A DNA stretch of 64,000 nt from Actinosynnema pretiosum (GCF_024171695.1 NZ_JAMTCF010000024.1:59524-123523), one strand, 5' to 3'; positions 47,432-55,518 are shown, counted from the first letter of the stretch. Made by a program: numbers and translations. The notes: a model not told the origin generated them from the sequence alone.

Positions 47432-47899
47432 TCACGGCGTCGCGGGGCGGGGAACCGGGAGCGCGCCGACCCGCGACACGGTCAGCACGCACACGTCCCG
47501 CACGTACCGGCTGGACCGCGCGTCCCCCGGCAGCACGAGCGTCGGCAGGTCGAGCAGCCGCCCGTTGTAGCGGGTGGCGAGCAGCGCCGCGCACGCGCCG
47601 AACTCCGGGTCGAACTCGGCCCAGGACAGCACCACGCCGTACCCGTCCGCCGAGCGCACGGACACCACGAAGTTGAGCCGGTCGACCTTGCCACCAGCGG
47701 CTTCGCGCAGTTCGACGCGGGCCAGCAGCTCGCACAGCGGCACGCCCTGCACGTGGTGCACCTCGCGCGCCCGCTCGGTCGAGTAGCGGACGTTGAACGG
47801 CTCGCGGGCGTGCGCGTGCAGGTCGGCGGTGGCGAAGGCCCACTCCCGCCCGACGTCCCCGGTCACCCGCACCACACCCGGCAGCACACCTCGCACCAT
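47432..47899 (-). CDS. Molybdopterin-binding-fold (sulfite-oxidase-like) domain protein
   Basis: A 155-residue protein resembling a stand-alone oxidoreductase molybdopterin-binding domain: GVVRVTGDVGREWAFATADL, HHVQGVPLCELLARVEL, VVSVRSADGYGVVLSWAEFDPEF, LVLPGDARSSRYVRDVCVLTVSRV. The usual Moco Cys position is not clear, so cofactor binding is uncertain. Shorter than sulfite oxidases and without the dimerisation domain. It is divergent from the HTH-Mop regulator and modABC, which supports a molybdenum link. Convergent with the TetR gene, 22 bp apart. Confidence 0.65.
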   Translation of the reverse strand: MVRGVLPGVVRVTGDVGREWAFATADLHAHAREPFNVRYSTERAREVHHVQGVPLCELLARVELREAAGGKVDRLNFVVSVRSADGYGVVLSWAEFDPEFGACAALLATRYNGRLLDLPTLVLPGDARSSRYVRDVCVLTVSRVGALPVPRPATP

Positions 47900-47915
47900 A
47901 GGGGTTGCCGCGCTT

Positions 47916-47964
47916 CCGCAGAAGCCGCCAACAGGCTGTCAATCACCCGTTTCTGCGGTATTAC
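47916..47964 (+). promoter_or_regulatory. Promoter and inverted repeat upstream of the molybdate operon
   Basis: CTGTCA (47936-47941), a 17-base spacer and TATTAC (47959-47964) make a promoter. An 8-bp inverted repeat, CCGCAGAA (47916-47923) and TTCTGCGG (47951-47958), brackets its -35 and reaches the -10. The downstream HTH-Mop protein is the likely ligand, repressing when molybdate is plentiful. Confidence 0.6.
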
Positions 47965-47974
47965 ACTCCGCACC

Positions 47975-48373
47975 GTGCCGAATTTGCGGATTAGCGAAGC
48001 AGCCGCCCTGCTCGGGGTGAGCGACGACACCGTGCGCCGGTGGATCGACCAGGGACGGCTGTCCTCGGTCCAGCTCGACAGCGGGCGCATGGGCGTCGAG
48101 GGCGCCGAGCTGGCCGCGTTCGCGCAGCGCGCCGCCGAGAACCCCGAGGCGGGCGGGGCCATCACGACCTCGGCCCGCAACCGGATGCGCGGCATCGTCA
48201 CCCGCGTCGTCAAGGACGGCGTCATGGCGCAGGTGGAGATGCAGGCGGGCCCGTTCCGCGTGGTGTCGCTGATGAGCAGCGACTCCGCCGAGGAGCTGGG
48301 CCTGGAGGTCGGGTCGGTGGCCGTGGCCTCCATCAAGTCGACCCACGTCGTCGTCGAGATCCCGGAGGTCTGA
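47975..48373 (+). CDS. HTH-Mop molybdate-responsive regulator/binding protein
   Basis: A 132-residue protein. The N-terminal MerR/excisionase-like HTH (LRISEAAALLGVSDDTVRRWIDQGRL, residues 4-30) is joined to one Mop/TOBE domain (residues 65-132; ARNRMRGIVTRVVKDGVMAQVEMQAGPFRVVSLMSSDSAEELGLEVGSVAVASIKSTHVVVEI). This architecture is known in actinobacterial molybdenum-pterin-binding regulators. It starts at GTG 47975 and lies 5 bp before modA. Probably senses cytoplasmic molybdate and controls this operon. Confidence 0.88.
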   Translation: MPNLRISEAAALLGVSDDTVRRWIDQGRLSSVQLDSGRMGVEGAELAAFAQRAAENPEAGGAITTSARNRMRGIVTRVVKDGVMAQVEMQAGPFRVVSLMSSDSAEELGLEVGSVAVASIKSTHVVVEIPEV

Positions 48374-48378
48374 GCCCC

Positions 48379-49173
48379 GTGAGAACCCGTCCCCGCCTGC
48401 GCGTCCTGTCCGCCCTGTCCGCCGCCGCGCTCGCGCTGACCGGCTGCACCCCGTCGGACGCCCCGGCGCCCGCCGAGTCCGGTTCGGCCGCCACCCCGCT
48501 CGGCGAGGTCACCGTCTTCGCCGCCGCCTCGCTGAACGAGACGTTCACCCGGCTGGGCAAGGACTTCGAGGCCGCCAACCCCGGCTCGAAGGTCACCTTC
48601 AACTTCGGCGGCAGCTCGGGCCTTGCCCAGCAGCTGAACCAGGGCGCGCCCGCCGACCTGTTCGCGTCGGCGGCCCCGGCGAACATGAAGCAGGTCACCG
48701 ACACTGGCCTGGTGACCGACACGCCCACCACGTTCGTGCGCAACCGGCTGCAGATCGCCGTGCCCAAGGGCAACCCGGGGAAGATCACCGGGCTGGCGGA
48801 CTTCGGCAAGGAGGACCTGAAGATCGCCCTGTGCGCCGAGCAGGTGCCGTGCGGGGCCGCGTCCAAGAAGGTGTTCGAGGCGGCGGCCGTCACGCCGAAG
48901 GCCGACACGCTGGAGCAGGACGTCAAGGCCGTGCTGACCAAGGTGCGCCTCGGCGAGGTCGACGCCGCGCTGGTCTACCGCACGGACGTCCAGGCGGCGG
49001 GCGCGGACGTCGAGGGCATCGCGTTCGCCGAGGCCGACGAGGCGGTCAACGACTACCCCATCGCCGTGCTGGCCAAGGCGCCCAACCCCGCGGGCGGCAA
49101 GGCGTTCCAGGACTACGTGCTCTCCGAGAGCGGCAAGAAGGTCCTGTCCGCCGCGGGCTTCGACGCGCCGTGA
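48379..49173 (+). CDS. modA: Molybdate ABC transporter substrate-binding lipoprotein ModA
   Basis: A 264-residue lipoprotein. Signal peptide with lipobox LTGC (about residues 19-22). Mature motifs TVFAAASLNETFTRLGKDFEAANPGSKVTFNFGGSSGLAQQLNQGAPADLFASA contain the Ser residues that hydrogen-bond the oxyanion. The C-terminal part has VRLGEVDAALVYRTDV and YPIAVLAKAPNP, standard for ModA. It binds molybdate or tungstate outside the membrane. The stop overlaps the modB start. Confidence 0.94.
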   Translation: MRTRPRLRVLSALSAAALALTGCTPSDAPAPAESGSAATPLGEVTVFAAASLNETFTRLGKDFEAANPGSKVTFNFGGSSGLAQQLNQGAPADLFASAAPANMKQVTDTGLVTDTPTTFVRNRLQIAVPKGNPGKITGLADFGKEDLKIALCAEQVPCGAASKKVFEAAAVTPKADTLEQDVKAVLTKVRLGEVDAALVYRTDVQAAGADVEGIAFAEADEAVNDYPIAVLAKAPNPAGGKAFQDYVLSESGKKVLSAAGFDAP

Positions 49174-49949
49174 CGCGCCGACCGCCGCTGGTCCTGCTGC
49201 TGCCCGCGGCGGTGGGCGTGGCCTTCCTGCTGGTCCCGCTGCTCGGGATGCTGCTGCGCACCCCGTGGGACCGGCTCGGCGAGCTGCTGTCGGCGCCCCT
49301 GGTCGGGCAGGCGCTGCGGCTGTCGCTGCTGTGCGCGTCGCTCGCGACGCTGGTGTGCCTGCTGCTGGGGGTGCCGCTGGCGTGGCTGCTGGCCCGCACG
49401 CGCCTCCCCGGCAGGGGCGTGCTGCGCGCGCTGGTGACCGTGCCGATGGTGCTGCCGCCGGTCGTCGGCGGTGTGGCGCTGCTGTACGTGCTGGGCCGCC
49501 GGGGGCTGGTCGGGCAGTACCTGGACGCCTGGTTCGGGGTGTCGCTGCCGTTCACCACGGCGGGCGTGGTGGTCGCCGAGGCGTTCGTGGCCATACCGTT
49601 CCTGGTGGTGTCGGTGGAGGGCGCGCTGCGCGGCGCGGACCCCCGCTACGAGGAGGCGGCGGCCACGCTCGGGGCGTCCCGGTGGACGGTGTTCCGCCGG
49701 GTCACCCTGCCGTCGGTGCTGCCCGGCGTGGTGGCGGGCGCGGTGCTGTGCTGGGCGCGGGCGCTGGGCGAGTTCGGGGCGACGATCACGTTCGCGGGCA
49801 ACTTCCCCGGCAGGACCGCGACCATGCCGCTGTCGGTCTACCTGGCGCTGGAGACCGACCCGGACGCGGCGATCGTGCTGAGCGTGCTGCTGCTGGTGGT
49901 GTCGGTGGGCCTGCTGGCCGCCCTGCGGGAGCGGTGGATCACCGCATGA
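49170..49949 (+). CDS. modB: Molybdate ABC transporter permease ModB
   Basis: A 259-residue permease with about six membrane helices. Signatures are VLPPVVGGVALLYVLGRRGLVG and the EAA loop YEEAAATLGASRWTVFRRVTLPSVLPG, then RALGEFGATITFAGNFPGRTATMPLSVYLALE, which is diagnostic for ModB. GTG 49170 overlaps the modA stop; its own stop overlaps modC (ATGA). Confidence 0.94.
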   Translation: MTRRPPLVLLLPAAVGVAFLLVPLLGMLLRTPWDRLGELLSAPLVGQALRLSLLCASLATLVCLLLGVPLAWLLARTRLPGRGVLRALVTVPMVLPPVVGGVALLYVLGRRGLVGQYLDAWFGVSLPFTTAGVVVAEAFVAIPFLVVSVEGALRGADPRYEEAAATLGASRWTVFRRVTLPSVLPGVVAGAVLCWARALGEFGATITFAGNFPGRTATMPLSVYLALETDPDAAIVLSVLLLVVSVGLLAALRERWITA

Positions 49950-50980
49950 CGCTGGACGCGCGGCTGGTGGTCAGCCGGGGGAGCTTCGAGCTGGACGTGG
50001 CGCTGCGGATCGAGCGCGGCGAGGTCGTGGCGCTGCTCGGGCCCAACGGGGCGGGCAAGTCGACGGCGCTGCGCGCGCTGGCCGGGCTGGTGCCGCTGAC
50101 CGGCGGGCACGTGCGGGTCGACGGCGACGAGTGGGCCGGGTTGCCGGTGGAGCGGCGGCCGGTCGGGGTGGTGTTCCAGGACTACCTGCTGTTCCGGCAC
50201 ATGTCGGCGCTGGAGAACGTGGCGTTCGGGTTGCGCTCGCGAGGGGTGCGCAAGGCCGAGGCGCGGGCGACGGCGCTGGGCTGGCTGGAGCGGGTCGGGC
50301 TCGGCGAGCACGCGGGGTCCCGGCCGGGCGCGCTGTCCGGCGGGCAGGCGCAGCGGGTCGCGCTGGCGCGGGCGCTGGCGACCTCGCCGGGGCTGCTGCT
50401 GCTGGACGAGCCGATGGCGGCCATGGACGCCGGGACGCGGCTGCGGGTGCGCGCGGACCTGGGCGGGCACCTGGCCGGGTTCCGGGGGCGGACGCTGCTG
50501 GTGACGCACGACCCGCTGGACGCGATGGTGCTGGCCGACCGGCTGGTGGTGCTGGAGGGCGGCCGGGTCGTGCAGGAGGGAAGGCCGGAGGAGGTGGCGG
50601 CCCGGCCGCGCACGGAGTACGTGGCGGCGCTGGTGGGGTTGAACCTGCTCAGGGGGACGGCGCGCGGCGAGGCGGTCGAGCTGGACGGCGGCGGGGTGGT
50701 GGTGACCGGCGAGGAGCTGCGCGGCGAGGTGTTCGTGGCGTTCGCGCCGGGGTCGGTGGGGCTGTACGGGGAGCGGCCGGAGGACGGGCCGCGCAACGCC
50801 TGGCCGGTGCGGGTGGTCGGGCTGGAGCAGCAGGGGCACTCGACGCGGGTGCGGTTGGACGGGGTCGTGCCGCTGGTGGCGGAGGTGACGGCGTCGGTGG
50901 TGGCGTCGCTGCGGCTGCGGCCGGGCGACGGGCTGTGGGCGGCGGTGTCGGCCGCGGAGGTCGTCGCGTACCCGGTGTGA
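49946..50980 (+). CDS. modC: Molybdate ABC transporter ATPase ModC
   Basis: A 344-residue ATPase. Walker A GPNGAGKST (near residue 33), Q-loop VVFQDYLLFRHMSALENVAFGL, signature LSGGQAQRVALARALA, Walker B LLLLDEPMAAMDAG and H-loop VTHDPLDA. The C-terminal 110 residues form a TOBE/Mop-like regulatory domain that can sense molybdate. Last gene of the HTH-Mop-modABC operon. Confidence 0.94.
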   Translation: MTLDARLVVSRGSFELDVALRIERGEVVALLGPNGAGKSTALRALAGLVPLTGGHVRVDGDEWAGLPVERRPVGVVFQDYLLFRHMSALENVAFGLRSRGVRKAEARATALGWLERVGLGEHAGSRPGALSGGQAQRVALARALATSPGLLLLDEPMAAMDAGTRLRVRADLGGHLAGFRGRTLLVTHDPLDAMVLADRLVVLEGGRVVQEGRPEEVAARPRTEYVAALVGLNLLRGTARGEAVELDGGGVVVTGEELRGEVFVAFAPGSVGLYGERPEDGPRNAWPVRVVGLEQQGHSTRVRLDGVVPLVAEVTASVVASLRLRPGDGLWAAVSAAEVVAYPV

Positions 50981-51055
50981 GGGGTCGCGCTTCGCGTCGC
51001 CGCAGGCGGCGCGGGGACCGTTCGCCGTGGTCGGGAGGCCTTCGCCCGACCGGTA

Positions 51056-51071
51056 AGGGACTTTGGTCCCT
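51056..51071 (+). promoter_or_regulatory. DosR/DevR-type box upstream of the hibernation-factor-like gene
   Basis: AGGGACTTTGGTCCCT contains the GGGAC-N4-GTCCC palindrome typical of DosR/DevR dormancy regulator sites. It lies just upstream of the -35 position of a promoter with TAGCCT (51093-51098) as -10, a normal activator position. A degenerate GGGGACCGTTCGCC lies at about 51013-51026. Confidence 0.65.
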
Positions 51072-51080
51072 GGTACCCCC

Positions 51081-51092
51081 GTGAGCGCTCAC
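51081..51092. promoter_or_regulatory. 12-bp palindrome in the same promoter
   Basis: GTGAGCGCTCAC, perfect, located between the DosR-type box and the presumed -10. It could be a repressor operator. Confidence 0.45.
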
Positions 51093-51129
51093 TAGCCTCG
51101 GAAACGGCTTCCGGGGTGGTGAGGGAGGG

Positions 51130-51837
51130 GTGCGGGTGAGCGCGCTGGCGGTGCGGGCGTCCGGTGGCGTCGAGGAGCGGGTCTCGGCCGAGGTGGCGGA
51201 GTTCCTCGGCGGTGTTCCCGGCTCCGAGGTGCGGGTGCGGCTGACCCCGCTCGACGGCGGGACCGCGCTGCTCCAGGCCAACGCGCGGGTGCGCGGGCAC
51301 CGGATCAGGGCGCAGGTCGCGGCTCCCCTCGCGGACGCGACGGCGCTGCTGCGCGAGCGCGTGGCGGACCAGGTGTCCCGGTTGGACTCGCCGGGCGCGC
51401 ACCGCGCGTGGCCGGGACCGGACCGGGCGCCGGTGGTGGCCGGGCGCGCCGGGGCGCGGCGGGTGGCGCGGCGCAAGCGGGTGCGGACCGCGCTGTGCGC
51501 GCCGGACGCGGCAGCGCTGGTCATGGACCTGATGGACTACGACTTCCACCTGTTCGCGGACTCGGAGACCGGGCAGGACAGCGTGCTCTACCGGGTGGGG
51601 CCGACCGGGTACCGGTTGGCGCGCATGGAGGACACCGCGCCGCCCGCGCTGCCGGTGGTGGTGCCGCTGACGACGAACGTGCACCCGGTGCCGGAGCTGA
51701 CCGAGGACCAGGCGGTGCGGCTCCTGGACGAGACCGAGCTGCCGTTCCGGTTCTTCCGGCAGGCCGGGACCCGGAGCGGGGCGGTGCTGTACCGGCGGTG
51801 GGACGGCGACTACGGGCTTTTGGCGGCCGACTCGTAG
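51130..51837 (+). CDS. Ribosome hibernation promoting factor-like protein (S30AE C-domain)
   Basis: A 235-residue protein. The N-terminal 80 residues look like a degenerate HPF/sigma-54-modulation domain. Two C-terminal S30AE_C-like units follow: LVMDLMDYDFHLFADSETGQDSVLYRVGPTGYRLARM and LTEDQAVRLLDETELPFRFFRQAGTRSGAVLYRRWDGDYGLLA. This layout matches the hypoxia-induced, DosR-controlled HPF paralogues of mycobacteria. It would stabilise inactive ribosomes in dormancy. GTG 51130 follows GGGAGG; GTG 51136 is possible. A DosR-type box lies 60 bp upstream. Confidence 0.82.
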   Translation: MRVSALAVRASGGVEERVSAEVAEFLGGVPGSEVRVRLTPLDGGTALLQANARVRGHRIRAQVAAPLADATALLRERVADQVSRLDSPGAHRAWPGPDRAPVVAGRAGARRVARRKRVRTALCAPDAAALVMDLMDYDFHLFADSETGQDSVLYRVGPTGYRLARMEDTAPPALPVVVPLTTNVHPVPELTEDQAVRLLDETELPFRFFRQAGTRSGAVLYRRWDGDYGLLAADS

Positions 51838-51844
51838 CCCCCTA

Positions 51845-51952
51845 GAACTCCCTGCGGAACCAGCGCTCCGCAGGGCCCCGCGTGGCGAAGCCGCGCGAGA
51901 CCACCAACCGGTCAACCTGAACTCCCTGCGGAACCAGCGCTCCGCAGGGCCC
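51845..51952. repeat. Duplicated 34-bp terminator-hairpin element
   Basis: Two identical 34-bp copies at 51845-51878 and 51919-51952, 74 bp apart. Each contains a 9-bp stem, CCCTGCGGA with TCCGCAGGG, and an 8-base loop. They lie between the convergent hibernation-factor-like and spermidine-synthase-like genes, acting as a tandem bidirectional terminator. Confidence 0.8.
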
Positions 51953-52012
51953 TAACGTGAAAGATGCCCGCCCGAGCCCCGCCCCACCTGGCCGGCCTCG
52001 TGACACCCCCGG

Positions 52013-52870
52013 TCAGCTCACCCCGGTCCGCCAGCGCGGCACCGGGGTGATGCTGTCCTCGGGGATGTCCGTCCCGAGCGGTTCGGCGGTGCCCTTGAAC
52101 TCGGCGAGCTTGGCCGCCGACAGGCAGAACACCTTGTTCCCCCCGGCTTCGGCCCACTCCGCCAGTTCGCGGTGCGGCAGCGCGCGGTCCGAGGCGATGA
52201 GGACCGCGTTGCCCGCCTTCCTCCCCAGCAGGAGTCCGGGTTCGGCGAGCAGCGCCACGTGCGGGAACACCTCGGTCAGCGACGCCACCGCCCGCAGCGC
52301 GAGCCCGAGGTCGGCCGCCGACCACATGTTGCCCAGGTACAGCCCGCCCGGCCGCAGCACCCTGGCGATCTCGCGCAGGAACGGCGTGGCGGCGAGGTCG
52401 AGCGCGATCGTGCCGACCCGCGCGACGTCCATGACCACCACGTCGGCCGCGTCGTCCGCCGTGCCCCTGATCCCGGCCTCGCCGTCCTCGACCCGCACCC
52501 GCAGCCCCGGCACGGCGTCGAGCGCCAGGTGCTCCCGGACCAGCTCGACCAGCGGCCCGTCCAGCTCGTAGACCTCCTGCGCGGAACCGGGCCTGGTGTG
52601 CGCGAGGTACCGCGAGATGGTGAACCCGCCGCCGCCGACCTGGAGCGCGGACACCGGGTCGCCCTCGGGCCAGTGCAGGTCGAGCACGCGCGCGACCCAG
52701 CGGGTGTAGGGGAGGTGCAGGTAGCCGGGGTCGTCCAGGTCCACGCAGGACTGGAGCACCCCGTCGACCATGAGCAGCCACCCGCGCTCCCGGTAGGGCG
52801 CGGGCGCGAGCTGCGCCGTCCCGAACCGAACCGGCCGCTCGACGCCCTGACGCTGTTCCACGCGCGCCAC
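52013..52870 (-). CDS. Spermidine-synthase-like methyltransferase-fold protein
   Basis: A 285-residue protein with a spermidine-synthase-type fold. Motifs: LMVDGVLQSCVDLDDPGYLHLPYTRW (N-terminal strand pair), ALQVGGGGFTISRYLAHTRPGS (nucleotide-binding glycine loop), VYELDGPLVELVREHLAL and ADVVVMDVARVGTIALDLAATPFLREIARVLRPGGLYLGNMW. The polyamine-binding acidic residues are not clearly conserved, so the true substrate is uncertain. It stands alone, with a duplicated terminator downstream. Confidence 0.82.
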   Translation of the reverse strand: MARVEQRQGVERPVRFGTAQLAPAPYRERGWLLMVDGVLQSCVDLDDPGYLHLPYTRWVARVLDLHWPEGDPVSALQVGGGGFTISRYLAHTRPGSAQEVYELDGPLVELVREHLALDAVPGLRVRVEDGEAGIRGTADDAADVVVMDVARVGTIALDLAATPFLREIARVLRPGGLYLGNMWSAADLGLALRAVASLTEVFPHVALLAEPGLLLGRKAGNAVLIASDRALPHRELAEWAEAGGNKVFCLSAAKLAEFKGTAEPLGTDIPEDSITPVPRWRTGVS

Positions 52871-52912
52871 CCTAGACGGCCGCCGGTCCGCGCCGGTCCG
52901 GAACGGTCGCGG

Positions 52913-53374
52913 TCACGAACGGCGGGGCAGCGCCGCCTCCGCCTCGCCCAGCACCTGGTTGAGCCGCGCCACCGCCTCGTCGACGTCGAGCGCCGCGCTC
53001 TCGAAGGCGCGCACGGCGGCGTCCGCCGCCTCGGCCTTGGCGCTCGCCTCGGCGACGGCCGCGCGCAGCGACGCGGCGACCTCGTCCGGCGCGTGCGCGG
53101 CCAGCTCCAGCGCCCGCTCCGAGGCGCGCGCGGCCCGCAGCCCGGCGTCGTCGCCCCGCGCGCACCCGTCGTTCTCGGCCACCCACCGGTCCAGTCCGGC
53201 CAGCGCCTCGGGGAGCTGGTCGCGCAGCGCCTCCACCTGCGCCCGCCCCAGGTCGACCTCGCACTGCGTGCCACCGGCCTCCAGCACCAGGCAGGCCGCC
53301 TCCTCGTTCCGCCGCGCCCACAGCCTGACCGACCCGCTCGCGCCGAGGTCGATGCTCACCGAGTTCCCGCTCAT
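52913..53374 (-). CDS. Hypothetical alanine-rich helical protein
   Basis: About 153 residues, unknown family. The N-terminal 50 residues are beta-rich (VSIDLGASGSVRLWARRNEEAACLVLEAGGTQCEVDLG). The remainder is a long Ala/Glu/Arg-rich helix, probably a coiled coil (VAASLRAAVAEASAKAEAADAAVRAFESAALDVDEAVARLNQVL). ATG 53374 is chosen; GTG 53377 is adjacent. It is divergent from the XRE regulator and separated by 42 bp from the spermidine-synthase-like gene. Confidence 0.55.
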   Translation of the reverse strand: MSGNSVSIDLGASGSVRLWARRNEEAACLVLEAGGTQCEVDLGRAQVEALRDQLPEALAGLDRWVAENDGCARGDDAGLRAARASERALELAAHAPDEVAASLRAAVAEASAKAEAADAAVRAFESAALDVDEAVARLNQVLGEAEAALPRRS

Positions 53375-53486
53375 CACCCGTCTCCGTCCGCGCACCGCGC
53401 GGGGTCTACCGTGTGCCCCACGCCACACGGCCATGCTAGGCATAATGCCGAGCTTTATGTCAGCCACCGAGCCGACTCGAACGGGT

Positions 53487-53517
53487 GATCTCGGAATAGG
53501 CCGAACGAGCCGAGATC
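53487..53517. promoter_or_regulatory. Inverted repeat upstream of the XRE regulator
   Basis: GATCTCGG (53487-53494) and CCGAGATC (53510-53517) are perfect 8-bp arms separated by 15 bp, ending 28 bp before the start of the XRE gene. A likely binding site for it. Confidence 0.55.
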
Positions 53518-53545
53518 ATGAAGAGCGAGTGATCGGAGGACCCCC

Positions 53546-54385
53546 GTGCGCCCCACCGTGCGCAGCCGCCGCCTGGGCGCCCGCCTCGGCGACCACCGGC
53601 AGCAGAACGGCCTGTCCGGCACCGAGCTGGCCGCCCGGCTCGGCATCCACCAGGCCACCTGGTCGAAGATCGAGACCGGGAAGACGAAGGTCTCCCCCGC
53701 CCTGCTGACCCGCGCGGCGGAGGTGCTCGGCATCCCCGCCGAGGCGACCGCCCAGCTCCAGGAGCTGCACCGCAGGGCCGACGAACCCGGCTGGTGGCAG
53801 GACTACGGCGACATCCTGTCCGAGGCCGTGCAGATGCTGATCGAGCTGGAGGCCGACGCGTCCTGGATCCGCACCTACGAGGGCCAGGTCATCCCCGGCC
53901 TTCTCCAGACCCGCGAGTACGCCGAGCGCGTCATCACGGCGGTCTCGCCGCACATCCGCGTCTCGGACATCGACCGCTACCTGGAGCTGCGGATGAAGCG
54001 CCAGAAGCAGCTCAGCGAGGACCTGCGCCTGACCGCCGTGGTCAGCGAGGCCGCCATCCGCCAGCGGGTCGGCGGTCCCGCCGTCCTGCGCGCGCAGCTC
54101 CAGCACATCGCCCGCACGGTCCGGGAGCACGACGTCACGGTGCAGGTCGTCCCGTTCACGGCCGACGCGCACGCCGCGCTCGGCGACTCGTTCGTGATCA
54201 TCCAGTGGCCCGACGAAGCCGACCCCGAGGCCGTCTACGCTGACGGTGTGACCTCCTGGACGGTGCACGAGCGCAGCGGGATCATCCGCAGCTACCTGCA
54301 CGCGTTCAGCTCGGTGCAGGGCCAAGCCCTGTCACCCAGGGAGTCACTGGACCTCATCAACGACGTGATCAAGGAACTGGGATGA
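53546..54385 (+). CDS. XRE family regulator with DUF5753 domain
   Basis: A 279-residue protein. The HTH_31-type Cro/C1 domain occupies residues 8-65 (LSGTELAARLGIHQATWSKIETGKTKVSP). DUF5753 fills the rest: IRTYEGQVIPGLLQTREYAERVI, LTAVVSEAAIRQRVGGPAVLRAQLQHIARTVREHDVTVQVVPFTADAHAALGDSFVII. These proteins are very numerous in filamentous actinomycetes and pair with a small DUF397 protein, as here. GTG 53546 follows GGAGGA. The stop overlaps the DUF397 start. Confidence 0.9.
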   Translation: MRPTVRSRRLGARLGDHRQQNGLSGTELAARLGIHQATWSKIETGKTKVSPALLTRAAEVLGIPAEATAQLQELHRRADEPGWWQDYGDILSEAVQMLIELEADASWIRTYEGQVIPGLLQTREYAERVITAVSPHIRVSDIDRYLELRMKRQKQLSEDLRLTAVVSEAAIRQRVGGPAVLRAQLQHIARTVREHDVTVQVVPFTADAHAALGDSFVIIQWPDEADPEAVYADGVTSWTVHERSGIIRSYLHAFSSVQGQALSPRESLDLINDVIKELG

Positions 54386-54549
54386 CCTGGCGCAAGAGCA
54401 GCTACAGCACGGGCACCGGCAACTGCGTCGAGATCGCCCTGACCGCGCACACCACGCACGTCCGCGACAGCAAGAACCCCCACGCGGGCGCGATCGCCAT
54501 CCCCGCACCCGCCTGGGCGGAGTTCCTCCGCGCCACCAAGGCCCGCTGA
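54382..54549 (+). CDS. DUF397 family protein
   Basis: A 55-residue protein, MTWRKSSYSTGTGNCVEIAL at the start and PAPAWAEFLRATKAR at the end, with VRDSKNP in the middle: the DUF397 signature. It partners the upstream XRE/DUF5753 regulator; ATG 54382 overlaps that stop (ATGA). Members of this pair influence differentiation and antibiotic production in Streptomyces; the molecular role of DUF397 is poorly defined and may be anti-regulatory. Confidence 0.9.
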   Translation: MTWRKSSYSTGTGNCVEIALTAHTTHVRDSKNPHAGAIAIPAPAWAEFLRATKAR

Positions 54550-54556
54550 CCTCGGC

Positions 54557-54988
54557 TCAGCCCGCCAACACCTCCCGCACGTCCTCCGCCAACCCCCGCA
54601 TCCCCTCCCCCGGCTCCACGGCCACCACCACCGAGGCCCGCCACCCCGTACCGGGCCCGCGCCAGGGCGCGACCTCCCAGCGCAGCGCGACCGCGCCCCG
54701 CCCGTCGTGCGTCGCCGTCAGCAGCAGGTCGCGGTCCAGGCTCTCCCAGCGCCGCTCGCCCTCCCACCCCGCGAACGACTCCGCCAGCCCGGCGAGGAAG
54801 TCCGGCAGGGAGGGGCCGTCGCGGTTCACCGCCACCGCCTCCGGCAGCAGCGCCGTCATGCCCTCCGCGCGCAACCGCACCGCCACCTTCGGCAGCGGGT
54901 GCTCCGGGTCCGCCCCTCCGGGGTTCCACAGCAGCACCGCGCCCAGGTCCACCACCGGCCCGACGGCGCCACTCTCCGGCCGCCCCAC
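54557..54988 (-). CDS. Unknown protein, possibly DUF6228
   Basis: A 143-residue protein. PLPKVAVRLRAEGMTALLPEAVAVNRDGPSLPDFLAGLAESFAGWEGERRWESLDRDLLLTATHDGRGAVALRWEV is reminiscent of DUF6228-type actinomycete proteins; the assignment is tentative. GTG 54988 overlaps the stop (TAG) of the upstream gene by one base, so the two are coupled. No signal or membrane segment. Confidence 0.55.
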   Translation of the reverse strand: MGRPESGAVGPVVDLGAVLLWNPGGADPEHPLPKVAVRLRAEGMTALLPEAVAVNRDGPSLPDFLAGLAESFAGWEGERRWESLDRDLLLTATHDGRGAVALRWEVAPWRGPGTGWRASVVVAVEPGEGMRGLAEDVREVLAG

Positions 54989-55422
54989 TAGCGCTCCCCG
55001 TGCTCCGCGTGCTCGGCGTCCTGCGCGTGCTCGGCATCCTCCGCGTCCACGTCCTCCGCGTCCGCGAAGTCCGTCACCCCGGTCACCACGAACCCGCTGA
55101 AGTCCACCCCGACCCCCAGCTCGCCCCAGCCCTCCACCGCGCACTCCCCGAACCGCACCACCATCGAGTCCGGCGGGTTCAGGGTGATCGACGGCTCGCT
55201 GAACGCGTCCGACCCCAGGTGCTCCTCGGCCGCGCTCCGCGCGGCGGCCACCACACCGTCCACATCGGACACGATGGCGGCCAGGAACTCCTCGTCCACA
55301 TCGGACTCGGACTCGTCGTCGGTGAACACCACGTACACCGGCACCCCGGAGATCTCACTCTCCCAGCAGCGGATCCAGTCCGGGGTGTCCTCGGTGCGGG
55401 TGAACCCCTCCAGCACGGACAA
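54988..55422 (-). CDS. Unknown protein with acidic repeat tail
   Basis: About 144 residues. The core (DTPDWIRCWESEISGVPVYVVFTDDESESDVDEEFLAAIVSDVDGVVAAARSAAEEHLG) matches no family I can name. The last 25 residues are Asp/Glu/Ala/His-rich repeats (DAEDVDAEDAEHAQDAEHAEHGER). TTG 55422 is preferred because AGGAGG lies 6 bases upstream; open frame continues upstream without another site. It is paired with the next gene through a one-base overlap, a layout seen for small two-protein modules such as toxin-immunity pairs, but there is no direct evidence. Confidence 0.5.
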   Translation of the reverse strand: MSVLEGFTRTEDTPDWIRCWESEISGVPVYVVFTDDESESDVDEEFLAAIVSDVDGVVAAARSAAEEHLGSDAFSEPSITLNPPDSMVVRFGECAVEGWGELGVGVDFSGFVVTGVTDFADAEDVDAEDAEHAQDAEHAEHGER

Positions 55423-55518
55423 GGCCTGCCTCCTCGCGGCGAACCCATGACGGATGTCATGGACCGGTCGTGACGCGCGGCCCGCGTCCGGGGCGACCGG
55501 GGAGCACAAGCTTGCACC

